From the NCBI GenBank assembly GCA_951799445.1, contig OX637296.1:9300001-9364000 (forward strand): DNA of 64,000 bases. Direction: 5' to 3'. Numbering within the stretch: the first letter of the stretch is position 1; each line of letters begins with the position of its first letter. This DNA is from Pseudisothecium myosuroides (Eukaryota > Streptophyta > Bryopsida > Hypnales > Lembophyllaceae). The position numbers were made by a program, and so were the translations under genes. Under the pieces are notes generated by a model. It had not been told where the DNA came from, ran no database searches, and saw only the letters and a list, made by a program, of their open reading frames with translations. This document shows, one piece after another, positions 1 through 10,870 of this stretch.

Positions 1-39
1 AGTAACAAATCACGTCCAATACCCAATCTGTAGGGTGCG

Positions 40-310
40 CTATTTCCAACCAAGGTTGGATCTCAAGCTTGGAATGTGTTTTTTTTGTCCTTTTCAAGGT
101 AGGGACTAATAAGGTCATGACACATGCCCCTGAAGTAGTGAGCAAGAAAGTAGTCTGGCTATGATCGGAATTGAAAGACTCTAGACATTGACTACTTAGT
201 CAAGAGAACTTTTTGGCTCCCAAAATTCACAGTAATTTCAATTTTAAAAATAAAATTCTGAAAATTTTGCTATCCCCATATTTCTTATCTTCCTACATGG
301 AAAAAATTTC
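40..310 (+). repeat. Partial copy of a dispersed repeat, direct repeat of 58080-58350
   Basis: This stretch, including a T-run followed by CCTTTTCAAGGT and a CTAATAA motif, recurs in the same orientation at 58080-58350 with moderate divergence. Shared landmarks run in the same order: the T-run, GAGCAAGAAAG/GAGAAAGAAAG, GAATTG(G)AA, CTCTAGA and TTCATAGTAATTTCAATT. The left end is not defined because it lies near the window edge. No coding sequence was recognised. It is a repeat of unknown class. Confidence 0.6.
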
Positions 311-359
311 CATCACCTCCAAAATTGCTTAAATGATCCGTTATTGGTGCTTCTACCTT

Positions 360-674
360 AAGGTAGGAGGCTGTAAAACAGAGTGGGCATTAGAAGCGAA
401 CATGACTCAGAGGTACATTTTGCTTTCTTGAATGTACCACCTATGCACGTATCAGGAGGTGCTCACTTGTGATGACCACAAATGACCACTTTTTTCCAAC
501 TTCAAAAATTTGTAACTAATTCTAGAAAGTTCCAAAAAATATGAAACGACTTGAATTAGATGCCAATTCCTCTTGTCTTTCAAGGAAAATTCACTAAAAA
601 ATATTTTGAGGCGTTTCACCTCTCCAAAATTCAGTTTCAGCTCTTAAATGAGCGATTTCAGGACCTCCTACCTT
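360..674 (+). mobile_element. ~300-bp MITE, family D (termini AAGGTAG), empty TTAA site
   Basis: Inverted termini AAGGTAGGAGG (360-370) and CCTCCTACCTT (664-674) bound a 315-bp element without coding capacity. The body recurs at 1278-2463 (reverse orientation) and 53661-54525 (same orientation). The motif CAGCTCTTAAATG at 638-650 is uninterrupted here, but the corresponding TTAA is occupied by different elements in the other two copies. This copy is therefore the empty-site reference. Confidence 0.8.
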
Positions 675-1277
675 ACTTACTTACACATTTGTAGCTTTGT
701 CCAGGGTGCAGTGATGCAAATACCTTAATTTAAGTTATTAGTCTGTCTCTGTTGTCTCCTTCCAGACCTGATTTGAGAGCAATAGAGCCCTGACTCCCAG
801 TTGGGGTCAGGTCTAAGCTTAGCTGGGGTAGAGCTTAGGCTGTTAATAACTGAATCCTCTCAGGGCATGGATTTTGGGTCAGAGGCTGGTTAATTAGGTA
901 TGGAGCAGTTGAGATTATGACTGATGCTTTCAGTTGTCTGGTTGCATAACCTTAAACTCAGTTGTGGCAGCATTCAGTTCTGTATTAACTTAGTTCCAGG
1001 CTCTGAAACTCCTTTTCTGGTTCAGTTCTGTAACTTACTGTATTTCAGGTTCTGAAACTCCTTTTCTGGCTTCTAAGAATTTCGGCATTGGTTGACTATT
1101 CTCCTCGGGGTGGGGGTGTAAAGCAGCCAACTGGGCTTGTTGATGGCACCCAGTGTTTTATTTATGCACGATTTTTCAGCATTTGGCTATTTTTGGTAAA
1201 GGAAATTTTCATTTTTTCCCCCGGTCAAAATAGCTAAATTACTGATGTATTTAAAGACCAATAGACAAATTTTACCT
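675..1277. other. Non-coding intergenic stretch
   Basis: No gene is supported. A locally duplicated phrase (CTGAAACTCCTTTTCTGG) occurs at about 1003 and 1052. Nothing else recognisable was seen. Confidence 0.5.
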
Positions 1278-2463
1278 TAGTTAGTTTGCTTTTAAACTGA
1301 TTGTTCAACCCCTGCAGGTCTGTGGTCTTTTTTCTGCCAAAAAACACTCAAAATTGCCATTTCTATAGCAAAGAATAAAAAAATTGAAAATTGGTTTTTT
1401 GCACATCTAACTATAGGATCTTACACTTAACTAGTATGAGAATGTGTAGAAAAAATTTCAAAATTTTTGACCGCACAGATTGCAAGATATTTGCATTAAA
1501 AAAAATTTAAAACAAGTTTTTTAACAAATTGTGGGGTTAAATTTTTTGCACTATAGAGTTTTGAGCTTTAAGTCTTCATGGTGGAGAATTGAGTTGAGAG
1601 TCTAGGAAAAAAGAAATTCGAAAAAACTTAATTTTTATTCTTTAAAAAATTGTTAAGTAGAAGTAGGTACGAGATAGAAGGAAAATCTAAATTATTAATA
1701 TCTCTAAGATGGAATTAAAATGCACTAATCCCAATGGTGAGACTGTTCTAGCAAGCAAGCTAAACCATGTGGAACTTTTTTTTTCTTTTTTAATTATAAA
1801 AATTACATTCAAAAATGATTCCTACAAGTTATTTTTTCAAGAAGATGCTCTAAGTGACTGAAAAACAAGATTGTCCATAACTTTCTCATAACAAATCCAA
1901 ATGGAATGAATCAAAGCTTTCCAAGTAGACAAAAATAAAATCTTAGAGAAAAAAAAAATTACAAAGAAAAATTTGAATTTTTTTTTGTTGACCCCTCTCC
2001 CTTGATTTGAGCTTATTTGGGCATAACTTTTGTTTCTGGGCACCGATTGAAAAAAAATTATATTCCCATGAAGATAATCAATTTTTCTATCTTTAAAAAA
2101 ATTCAAAAAGACAGGACAAAAATTCAGCCTGTAGGTACCTACTCAAAATCCCACTTGTCCCCCGAAGGGACAATAGGCCTTTAGGGGTTAAAAGTTGATT
2201 GCCTTTTGGGGGAAGCTAAACTCTTGAAACAATTTTCAATAAATTTTTGTAGGAAAAAAAATAGAATTTGCATCTAACCTTAGTTGTTTCATTTTTTTGG
2301 ACCTTTGCAGAATTAGTTATGAATTCTTGAAGTTGAAACACAATGGTCACTAAAAGCGGCCACCTCCGAAAATGTATATTGGTGGTACATTGAAGAAAGC
2401 AAAATGTACCTTTGTGTCTTCATCGCTTTTAGAGCACAGTCGCTTCTAAAACAGACTACCTTA
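1278..2463 (-). mobile_element. Family D MITE, reverse orientation, carrying a nested TTAA element
   Basis: Read on the minus strand, the body from 2463 down to 2192 matches family D at 53661-53922 closely: AAGGTAGTCTG terminus, a GGTACATTTTGCTTTCTT block, TTTTAGTGACCATT, and AAAAGGCAATCA just before TTAA. The left remainder (1278-1304) matches the short distal flank of family D, but with more mismatches. Removing the nested element (1309-2187) leaves about 300 bp, the length of the other copies. Confidence 0.7.
1309..2187 (+). mobile_element. Non-autonomous TTAA element, family A (~880 bp)
   Basis: The element starts CCCCTGCAGGTCTGTGGTC after TCAA (a one-base change from TTAA) and ends CCTTTAGGGG before TTAA at 2188-2191. 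Its body is shared with 31896-32800, with 59034-59950 (reverse), with 63548 to the window end, and with the split copy 8927-16373. Shared landmarks are CCATTTCTATAGC, the phrase AAATTGTTAAGTAGAAGTAGG, and CTTAGATGGAATTAAAATGCA (or a close variant). There are no long ORFs, so it depends on an outside transposase if mobile at all. Confidence 0.82.
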
Positions 2464-4460
2464 AATATCACCTAGTTTTGATATAGACATCAGTATCACA
2501 TGAGTATTGAAGAAATAGATGGCTATTTCTTCCAAATGATAGAAATAACACTAGTTGGTGGAGCCATTGCCTCTAGCATCTTCTGAAAACAACATCCATT
2601 TCATTTCAAAAAATGGGTTGGAGGGGGTAATAGAAGATGAAAATCACAAAATCCAACCATGTACAGATATAGTTATGGATGTGGATACAAGATACAAATA
2701 TATACATATATGTGGATATATGTGTGTGCGTCTAGTATATGTGTGTTTACAAGGATGTGGATTATCCTATATTTTTTTTATTAACAACCTAAAAAATAGA
2801 CACTAGAATTTGACATTAAGTAACTATCTACTCAAAAAAAGAGCCCCACTAGACATAGAACTTATTATAACTAACTTTCATTCAAATATTGGCAAAATTT
2901 AGAATCTATTATTTTTGAAAGATACTTGGCCAATTCATTGCATCCTCCTTCTTTTCTTTATAGTTAGGTACTTGATACAAAAAAGATATAAGACTTTGAT
3001 GAAACATTAGCCAAACAAAATTGTGCTCGGTGACTTTTTAACATTTGTATATTTTAGATTTTTTTAATTTATTTTCAATAATTCTATAGTTGAAATTATA
3101 TAAGCCTATATTTCATTTCAAAAACTATATTTTCTATTTCAAACATGGCCCTTCAAAATGACTTTATAAAATAAATATATGTTTTTTTTAAAATGTCCAC
3201 AATTGTTGTGAATATCATTAATATCCAATCTGCATTCAATTTCAAAAGGAATATTCAATTTTTCATTTCAACTTTTATTGACAAAATTTTGTTAGTGTAA
3301 AGGTAGATCTAATGAATATGATGTATGGGTTGTAGTAAATAATTTTTGTTTAAAACTAATCATTTAACTATTCTCCGAAGTCACGCTAAAATACGGTATT
3401 ACATTTTTAGAAATTTGAAATACCAGTACTCTATGTTCCTTAAGGAATAAAACACTTCCTTCATGAATGAAAATTTTGGTTAACCATCAATGTTATGTCC
3501 GAATATATGAATTGCTAAGCTCCTTAAACACAAAGCATTCTAATTTCAAACAATAAATGAATGCAAACACATACCAAGAAAAAAAATGCATTTTTTCATC
3601 CATCAGTTTTTTAAATTTCTTGTATTAGATCTTTAACATTTGTACAATATAGATTAAAAAGAACTTGCTTTGCAAATATTGCATAATTAAAGGTACTAGT
3701 AAGTCTGACCTTAAAAAGTAACATTTTTGGTTCAAAAAATAAATAATAAAATAAAATAAAAATCTTCAAAAACCACTATGTTTAGAACTTAATTTTTTGA
3801 ATTTGAAACGAATTTTTTTGGCAAAAATCTCAAGTATTCAACATGCAATCAATTTTAGAAGGAGTTTTTAATTTTTAACTTCAAATTTTAATTGAAAAAT
3901 ATTGTTTGGTTTAGTGGTTGATCTAATGATATGGATGTAATCTATAAATCATATTTAACATCTATTGTTTGAGAGTTTGTCATTAAATTAGTATTCTAAA
4001 TTGCATTTTACAATACATCTTCACAATTTTAGAATCTACAATATCCCTTGATTGTTAAGGGGTTAAACATTTTCAAACAAATTAAAGGAGGTTGTGAAGT
4101 TGCTTCACGCGTACTTGACATCCATTTATATTGCTCCCCTAAAATTTCTACATTTCATTTTCAATTTGATGGAAAAGATTTAAAACAATTGCACCAAAAA
4201 TTGTCCTAACAAGCATTTGATAATGAGCCCTTTTTAAAGTGGTCCATTTTTTTTGTTGGACGATGATGGCAATCGAAGAAGATTTGAGATTCTTTTTGCA
4301 AGTATTTTTTGGACAATTTATAAATAGACTAAATTTTTTTAAATTGTTGAAAATAGTTTTACATAAAATTGACAAGAGGCTTTCATCTTCAAGTAGTTAC
4401 AATTCAAGCAAAAATCTAGATGTTTTGAGTTTTCTAACATTTCACCATTAGGTACAATTA
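2464..4460. other. AT-rich non-coding stretch
   Basis: No gene is supported. Around 2690-2740 there is a TATATA/TGTGTG simple-sequence patch that opens a chance 83-codon ORF without recognisable homology. The rest is AT-rich, with homopolymer runs and weakly similar phrases such as AACTTCAAATTTTAATTGA. It is probably decayed repeat DNA. Confidence 0.5.
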
Positions 4461-4466
4461 TTATAA

Positions 4467-5190
4467 CCCTTAAAGAACCAATTCAACGTATGTAAGAATC
4501 TCGGGTAATTGCGCACAAAGTCAATTTTGGTTGGATTTAGCGGGGGGTTCTAGTAACTTATAGCTAGCTCTGGCAGGTTTGAACCTTCATACTTAGTACC
4601 CCCATAATTGCGCCAATGTCGTAAAGGCTTATGGCAGATTTTGCTCCAAAAAAACGTTGACCAAATGCTCACAAAATTTTGATACAAGATTGAATATGTC
4701 CCTTTTTAGTAGAAATATGTAGTAACTTCTTTTTCTATTGGGTGCTTGGATCAAAAGTTGTCTTGCCTTGAGTTTTTCAGGCAGCCCAAGCAATAAATGC
4801 AAAATTCCTCTTCTACTTCTAAAATCTGTCTAGTATGTAACTAATATGATATTCCAACTATAAGTATGCAATTAATATGATATTAGTTGATATTATTGCA
4901 ACTATAAAAAAACAAAACCATATGTAGTAAAAAAATCTCATTCTAGGAGAAGTCAAAGTCTGTTGGCCCTGTCAGGCAAGGACGTCAAAAAAACTTTTTC
5001 TTCTAACTTCAAATGTTATAATCTTTCAATCCGCGTGGTCAAAGTTTCCGAATTTTTTCCCACATATTTCCATAGTACTCTAGCACAAATTTTTATGTTT
5101 GAATTTTTTTTTAAATTTAAATTAATTAATTTTTCTAATTGTTCTAAAAAATGACAATTTTTGACCATTTTTGTCTAAATTGTGCCCCAA
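4467..5190. mobile_element. Degenerate TTAA-type element
   Basis: The left end CCCTTAAAGAACC follows ATAA and resembles the CCCTTAAAGGACC terminus. Inside, 5010-5085 holds the recurrent module of the TTAA elements: AATCTTTCAATCC...GTGGTCAAAGTTTC, then TTTTTCCCACATATTTCCATAGT. The right terminus is not clear; it is placed near the phrase AAATTGTGCCCCAACCC, which is like the ends of the elements at 17032 and 34759. Confidence 0.45.
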
Positions 5191-5287
5191 CCCTATCAAA
5201 GTTGAACAAGTAGCTACACTATAAGAAGATCTATCGTTGTAGCAATGACTCGATTTTTGAATAAGGTAGCTCTTCAAACTTCCTAAG

Positions 5288-5520
5288 AGCAACGATGCTA
5301 GTATGTGAGCATGAAAATGCGAGCATGTGAGCCTTGAGTATAAATATAAGTACATATTCTGCAACCATTGAAGGTGCTTATAATATAAACACTTATGATA
5401 TAGTTATTTATAACATAGTTACATTGTAATCATGGTAGGTTTTTATAATATAGACACTTATAACATAGGAGTATAGTCTATTAGGCTCACAAGCTCACAC
5501 TCCTAGGCTCACATAATAGC
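5288..5520 (+). mobile_element. MITE of the GTGCTAG-ended family F
   Basis: The element starts near GATGCTAGTATGTGAGCATG and ends near GGCTCACATAATAGCA, with a body rich in TATAATATAGACACTTATAACATAG. A copy with clearer termini lies at 23264-23494 and a reversed partial copy at 16795-16965. It is non-coding. Confidence 0.55.
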
Positions 5521-6131
5521 AACCCTCCTATCCAAACTAACCCTAGACTTTTGGATCCCCATAAATTTTGATTCAGGCACCCAATTAGAAAATAAAATTA
5601 TATTTTGGAAAGCTCATACAAATTTGTGCCCTTGGTACTAAAAAGTAACTTCATATGAACCTAATTGGAAAAATGATTGATTCAAAAGTAATTTTTATGT
5701 TTTTATTTCTATAAATGTTTAAGTTGTAAGGATGTTGTGAGTGATTTTAAGTAAATGAGGTGTGCACACTTGTGTGTGTATATGTACTGTAATATATACA
5801 AGAAATAGGAGCCGCAAAGATAGGGGTGCAAGAGTGGGCAAGACATAAGGGAAACTTGTGCATGATAAATCTCAAGAATACTCGTCTCACTCTAGGCTTT
5901 TATTGTAAATGTCAGATAATATTTCTCTAGGATGAAAATGTGATGAATTTTGTAACAAGAATCCTGACATTACGCACACTACGCACATAATATTGTATGT
6001 ATGTATGTAGAGAGAGAATATGTTGTTGTATATATGTTAGTGTGATTTATGTTTGCATAGTAATACATGACCAAAAGAAATATGTAGTAAGTTTAGTGGA
6101 AGGTTGGTTGTTTTTTAGGTGACGTTTACTG

Positions 6132-6134
<3 letters not shown>

Positions 6135-6167
<33 letters not shown>
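6135..6167. repeat. (TA)n microsatellite
   Basis: Sixteen or so uninterrupted TA units within non-coding sequence. Confidence 0.95.
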
Positions 6168-6169
<2 letters not shown>

Positions 6170-6210
6170 AATATTATACCCAACTATGAGGGTTGGCAAA
6201 AATTCAAATA

Positions 6211-6925
6211 ACCCCTAAATTTTTTCATGTTTTGAGGCCTAAAACTACTTCAAAATATTTGTCCCCAAAGCAAGGTCAATATTTATTTTTCAATAAATCC
6301 ACCATAGAATCCTTTGGTTAACTTATTCAAAAAATTAAAAAAAAAATTAGAGTATATATCCCCACCAATTACAAGTTGAGTGTGCCTAAACTTCAAAATG
6401 TAGGCTTCTTTAGCCTTTCTAAAAGGTGAAGTTTTGTCTTTCAACATTTTTAGAAAAAAACAAACCATATAAGATAAGTCCTTTAATTTAAGTGTTTTAG
6501 TTGAAAAATGTTGAAAAATGAATTATTTGGAATATATTGAAAATAATTTAACCAAGAAAAACTTTATTATTTTAAGAAAACTGTAAAGTGGAAGGTGTTA
6601 TTGAATGAAAAATAAAACTAATATGCTAATAAGGTTTAGAAGAATTTGAGAATTGCTATTCCCAATGGTGAAAATATTTTGTTAAACAATTAATATATTT
6701 TATTTTTATTTGAAAATTTTCAAAATTGAAAACAAATTAAAGAGAACTTTATATGTTTTTTAAACTTCGTTGCCCACAAAATAAAATTCCTCGTAACTTT
6801 GACCTCATTATTTGGAATTGAATGGTTCAAATGTTTTTGGGTAGGTATCAATCTAAGCAATTTCAAAAAAATAATTAATATTTTTTTGTTGTCTGGTTTG
6901 ACATTGAAATAAATTAAAAAAAACT
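6211..6925 (-). mobile_element. TTAA-type element, family G (reverse copy of 26097-26871)
   Basis: The left end reads AACCCCTAAATTTTTTC after an ATAA target. The body on the minus strand matches 26097-26871 through TTTGTCTTTCAACATTTT, CAATTACAAGTTGAGTGTGCC and the CTCGTAACTTTGACCTC phrase. The distal end is uncertain. No coding capacity is seen. Confidence 0.5.
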
Positions 6926-7199
6926 TCTAATTTTTGCAATATTTATCGGAATCACAAATAAAACCTTGAAACATAGATTATGATGAAGAGCATCCATCCT
7001 AAAAAATTATGCAAAAAATCCAAATTATGGAGTAAATAGAGCTTGCCCAAGTTCTCAAACTATCTGGATCCTTTTGCATGGCTCATCTTTTTGGCTCATA
7101 TGGATTTCCCGCAATAGTACAATTTTTTTCTATAACTGGTGGCTTTTGGAAGTTACTCATTTTGTGGAACACGTTACTTGATTCCGGTTGCGCTACACA

Positions 7200-7490
7200 A
7201 TTGAAGGCACAAATTAGGGCTTAACATCGTCCTGAATAGGCCTCTACCATATGGGATAGATTTGATAACATTTGGATTCACTCTCCGGTTCTTGCTAGTA
7301 GGCTAGACTTGTGCATTATCTAGAACAAGAAAGGCCCTCCCCTTTGTCTGTTTCAGTAGTTAATTTGCTTTTTGTTTAGTCTCTTGCTCTTATCTCTTCA
7401 GTGTCCAGCTCTTGAGCTTGGATTGTTGTTCTTAGGTTTTCTTTTAATGCAATGGTTTGCTCCATTTGTTCCAAAAAAGTAAAAAATCTC
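7200..7490 (+). repeat. Possible LINE remnant (3' end)
   Basis: This block differs in composition from its surroundings. It carries a short reading resembling the end of an L1-type endonuclease (a Ser-Arg-Leu-Asp pattern near 7300), then T/C-rich sequence ending in GTTCC and an A-run at about 7475. This is weak evidence; it could equally be unrelated unique sequence. Confidence 0.2.
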
Positions 7491-8689
7491 AAACAGCCAA
7501 AAGTGGACTCCATGGTCCTTTAGAGGTTGATAAAACAAAAGTTTAATTTTCTTGGAAAGAACTCTGAGAAGGTAAGAAGGTGTTAGAAAACAAATGAAGG
7601 TAACTTATGCCGCAAACTAAAAAAAACTCATAACTTACCCTCATTTTTTGGGGAAACAAATGGAAATCCATTGCACAGCATCAAAGATACAAATCAGCCA
7701 AGTCCGAAGTGAATATGTTCAATTCTTTTCACTCAGAATTAAAAATTCGTATGTAATATGACAAATTTTCAAAAAAATGAAACAACATGGATTTTTCAAA
7801 CATTCTCTTTCATTAAGTTTTTTTTTAGGAGCTCAGCATCCTAAAAAGAGAATGAGTGCTCAGACAAAAAAATTTATAGACAACTGTTGTGGAAAAAATT
7901 GCAAAACATTTCATTAAATCATCCTCTATTTCTTTCTCTTTACAATTTTTTTCAAACATGAATATGAAATATTTTTTGTTGGAGTTTTTAACATGCACTC
8001 TCAACTTATTTCTTCAACATATTATGGAGAGTTTCAAGTTGTAAGATCAACACATTTGGGGGTAAAAAGTTTGAAAGATGAAACCTAACCATTTGAGAAG
8101 AGTTGAAAATCAAGCATCATTCTACTATATCTGTTGCAGATTGCATGCCAAAAAATGCCCCCGAAAAGGACTTCTTTGTCTTTTTGACCTTAAGTTTTTT
8201 TGGACATATATGTTTGTCATATGTTGGTACTTCAAGTTAAGACTTTGGCCTTCACACTGTAAAGCTCCAAGTTCCACGTATATAAAAATAAAATAAAATA
8301 ACAGTCCAAGAAAGTTGGGATTTGGCCTTGAACCAAGAATTGTGAGAACAGACCTTAAAGGTGTACTCCCACTGGATTGGAAAGATTATGATTGATCTTT
8401 TTTTTTCTTTTTTTTCTCTTTGCACAGGCTCTGTAAGGAAGTCGTAAAGTGCACGCAGAATTAAAAAAGTATTGGAATCTAGGGTACTTGCCAGGACTGG
8501 GGATGCCAGACATGAAATCAAAAATTTGAAAAATAAAAAAATAAATTTGAATAGCCTAATCAGTTCCGCCCACGTTTTCAAAGTTTTGCTATGAAATTCC
8601 TTTCATTTGGGAAAAAGAGAAAAAAAAGAAAATATGACCAGTGGTCCTTTATATGGTTAGCTGTCCGATGTATGGTTTTATTTTATTTT

Positions 8690-8775
8690 TTGAAACACTG
8701 AGTTTAGGCTCGCTCCTCTGGTTGCTGTGTACTATTTCCTCTATCAATGGAAATTGTCCATGTGTTTCAAGAAAA
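8690..8775 (+). repeat. SINE/LINE-like 3' end repeat with A-tail
   Basis: The phrase TCCTCTATCAATGGAAATTG followed by TCCATGTGTTTCAAGAAAA recurs in reverse at 58855-58922 (TTGAAACACATGGACCATTT, then CCATTGAAAGAGGAAACAAT). A more diverged version at 62025-62075 ends TTTGTTTCAAAAAAAAAG. The common A-rich 3' end fits retroposed elements. No internal promoter boxes were identified. Confidence 0.4.
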
Positions 8776-10018
8776 ACAAACAAAACTGGAGTTTATTCCA
8801 AGAGATAACCAAGAACAAACAGCGGAAAGTCGAGGGCAAAGTCCTGAAGAAATAATGACAATCTAGAGATAAAGAATAAAGAGTCACACTAGTTTACATA
8901 AAGGACCCACAAGCGGGTTTCTTTAACCTCTAAAATATCCAGGCATTTTCTGGCTCTGAAACTGCCATTTCTGTTGCAATCACTCAAGAAACCATTTTTT
9001 TTTTTTTTTAGAATCTAACCGTAGGATCTTGTACTTCACTTGTCTCAGATCATGTGATAAAAATTTCAAGAAATTTGACCGTTCCAATTGGAAGATATTA
9101 GCCTTCAAAGTTGGAAAATAAAGTTTTTTGAACTGTTTCCTGCAATTTCAGATGACTTTGACGGCCATTTTTGGATTTTTTTTGCACTACACACCAGGAA
9201 GTTAAATTTTTTTATGTTGAACATTTGAGTTGAGAGTTGGGAAAAAAAAATTCAGCATATCAAAACTTGATTTTCACATGTAAAAAAATTGTTAAGTAGA
9301 AGTACATCTCAAATTTGGATGGGGGTTGATTTTTCATTGTTACAATGTGCCATTGTTTTTAGATTGTTTCAAGTACCAAAAACAACATTGAAACAATGTA
9401 ATTACAATGGCCATTGTTTTTATGCCATTTCAAGGATCATTGTAATTATGCAAATTCAATACCCTATAGTTTCATTATAGTATATAGACCTTTGCAATGC
9501 CCAATTGTAGTTATGCAAATTCAATACCCTATTGTGATTGTATTTTTGCAATTGTCAATATATTTGAATTTTGGAGGAGTTTAATTGAGCTCACGGTGAA
9601 TGTAGTGGGAAAATGGAAGCTGGAAGACTGAAGGCTGGAATGATGAGCTAGAGGATAGTCTTTCAGTAGGATTTTAAGCATTTTGCAGTAGCATTTAGGA
9701 GTGTGATTTTATTGGAAAATTAGTACAAAAGCTCACTCTGTAGAGATCAAAATATCAAAAAGACACATAGAGCACTGCCACTTTCATGGAATTGAGGTTA
9801 ACTTTAAGAAAGTATGCATCAATTTTGTCAAATTGACAAAAATTCCAAGCCAGCCCTGTGGCATCTTTCAAGGTACAAGGCTTGGAATAGAAATCTAGAA
9901 CAGTTTTATCACGCCAATTTAACTAAATTGATGACATAAAAAATCAAAGAAAGTTCAATTCATACTGCTAACACTAGTATATAGTTTCATGAGGTTTGCG
10001 TTGAGGATTGCATCTATA

Positions 10019-10860
10019 TTAAGGAAACAAACGAATATATGCCTGCAGCAAGATGATAGGTCCGCCTTGCCATGCGAACAGCTGCTCCTTTTTCATCTCC
10101 TCCCTGCATGATGCACAAATCTTTGAGTTTCCAATTGCAACAGAACCCTGTGAATTAATTTCCAATTTTGTTAAAATTGAGGCATTTGTGCACACAGAAG
10201 CTCAGAAAACTAGACCCAACTTTGATTTATGTTTTAGATGCCTAAAAGTGCCAAAGTCACGAAACTCTACCACTTTTATCAAAATTTATACCTATACGAT
10301 CTAATTTAAAAGGCCTTAAACATGGATTTTTTCCTGCAGTTTTCAGTAGGTCATATGAAGACTCTTGTTTGTCAAAATATTATTGGCTCTTGACAAAAGG
10401 CATACTACGCACTTCACTAATTCTGTTCATATAAAATCTGAACTCATTTAATTTATATTTTTCACAATGATAACACTCAAAAATTGGACATTTTTAGGAT
10501 GTTGTCATAAATGCCAGGGCATTTCAAACATGGAATTCACAAAATTGGACATTTTAAGGATGTTGTCATAAATGCCAGCGCATTTCAAACATAGAATTCA
10601 TCTGAGAAACTACAGATATATTAAAAACCAGATCAAGGTTTGAGGGAACTTAGTTTTAAGACCTAGCCATGCAACAAAGACTAGGAATGGGTTATGCATA
10701 CCTCTAGATTGGAGAAGGAGTCACACTCTTGCTCACAAATGCCCCGGCCTTGTCTTGCTTGTGATGGTGGTAACACCATCACCCGTTTGTTTCCGCACTC
10801 ACAAAACAAGCTCTTCTCTACAGCTGAATAGAAGATCTCAAGCTTGATAGGGGCGATTGA
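10019..10860 (-). CDS. C-terminal exons of a small cysteine-rich, probably zinc-binding protein
   Basis: Two minus-strand exons join in phase. The first lies within about 10860-10702 and ends GAG before GTATGC. The last runs 10147-10019, follows a CAG acceptor, and ends in TAA. The first encodes a CECGNKRVM segment and then GICEQECDSF; the second encodes KICASCREEM and then LFAWQGGP. The pattern C-x-C ... C-x3-C ... C-x2-C with conserved spacing suggests a zinc-binding fold. I do not recognise the family. The 5' part is not found: the first exon is open only back to an in-frame TGA at 10861-10863 and no start is obvious. It lies 3' of the transposase relic on the same strand, so it could be a separate passenger gene or a remnant of one. 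Function is unknown. Confidence 0.4.
10480..10601. repeat. Two-unit tandem repeat, ~61-bp unit
   Basis: The unit starting AAAATTGGACATTTTTAGGA and running through TGTTGTCATAAATGCCAG to CATGGAATTCAC occurs at 10480 and again at 10541 with few differences. It is non-coding, inside the Plavaka-like transposon. Confidence 0.85.
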
Positions 10861-10870
10861 TCAATTGTGT

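Noticed and set aside
2555..2806. 83-codon plus-strand ORF
   Set aside because: It passes through TATATA/TGTGTG simple sequence. The apparent Tyr/Cys/Val-rich product is an artefact of the repeats.
8252..8581. 109-codon minus-strand ORF
   Set aside because: It is low-complexity and rich in Phe/Leu/Lys from A/T runs. There is no domain, no splice partner and no support as a gene.
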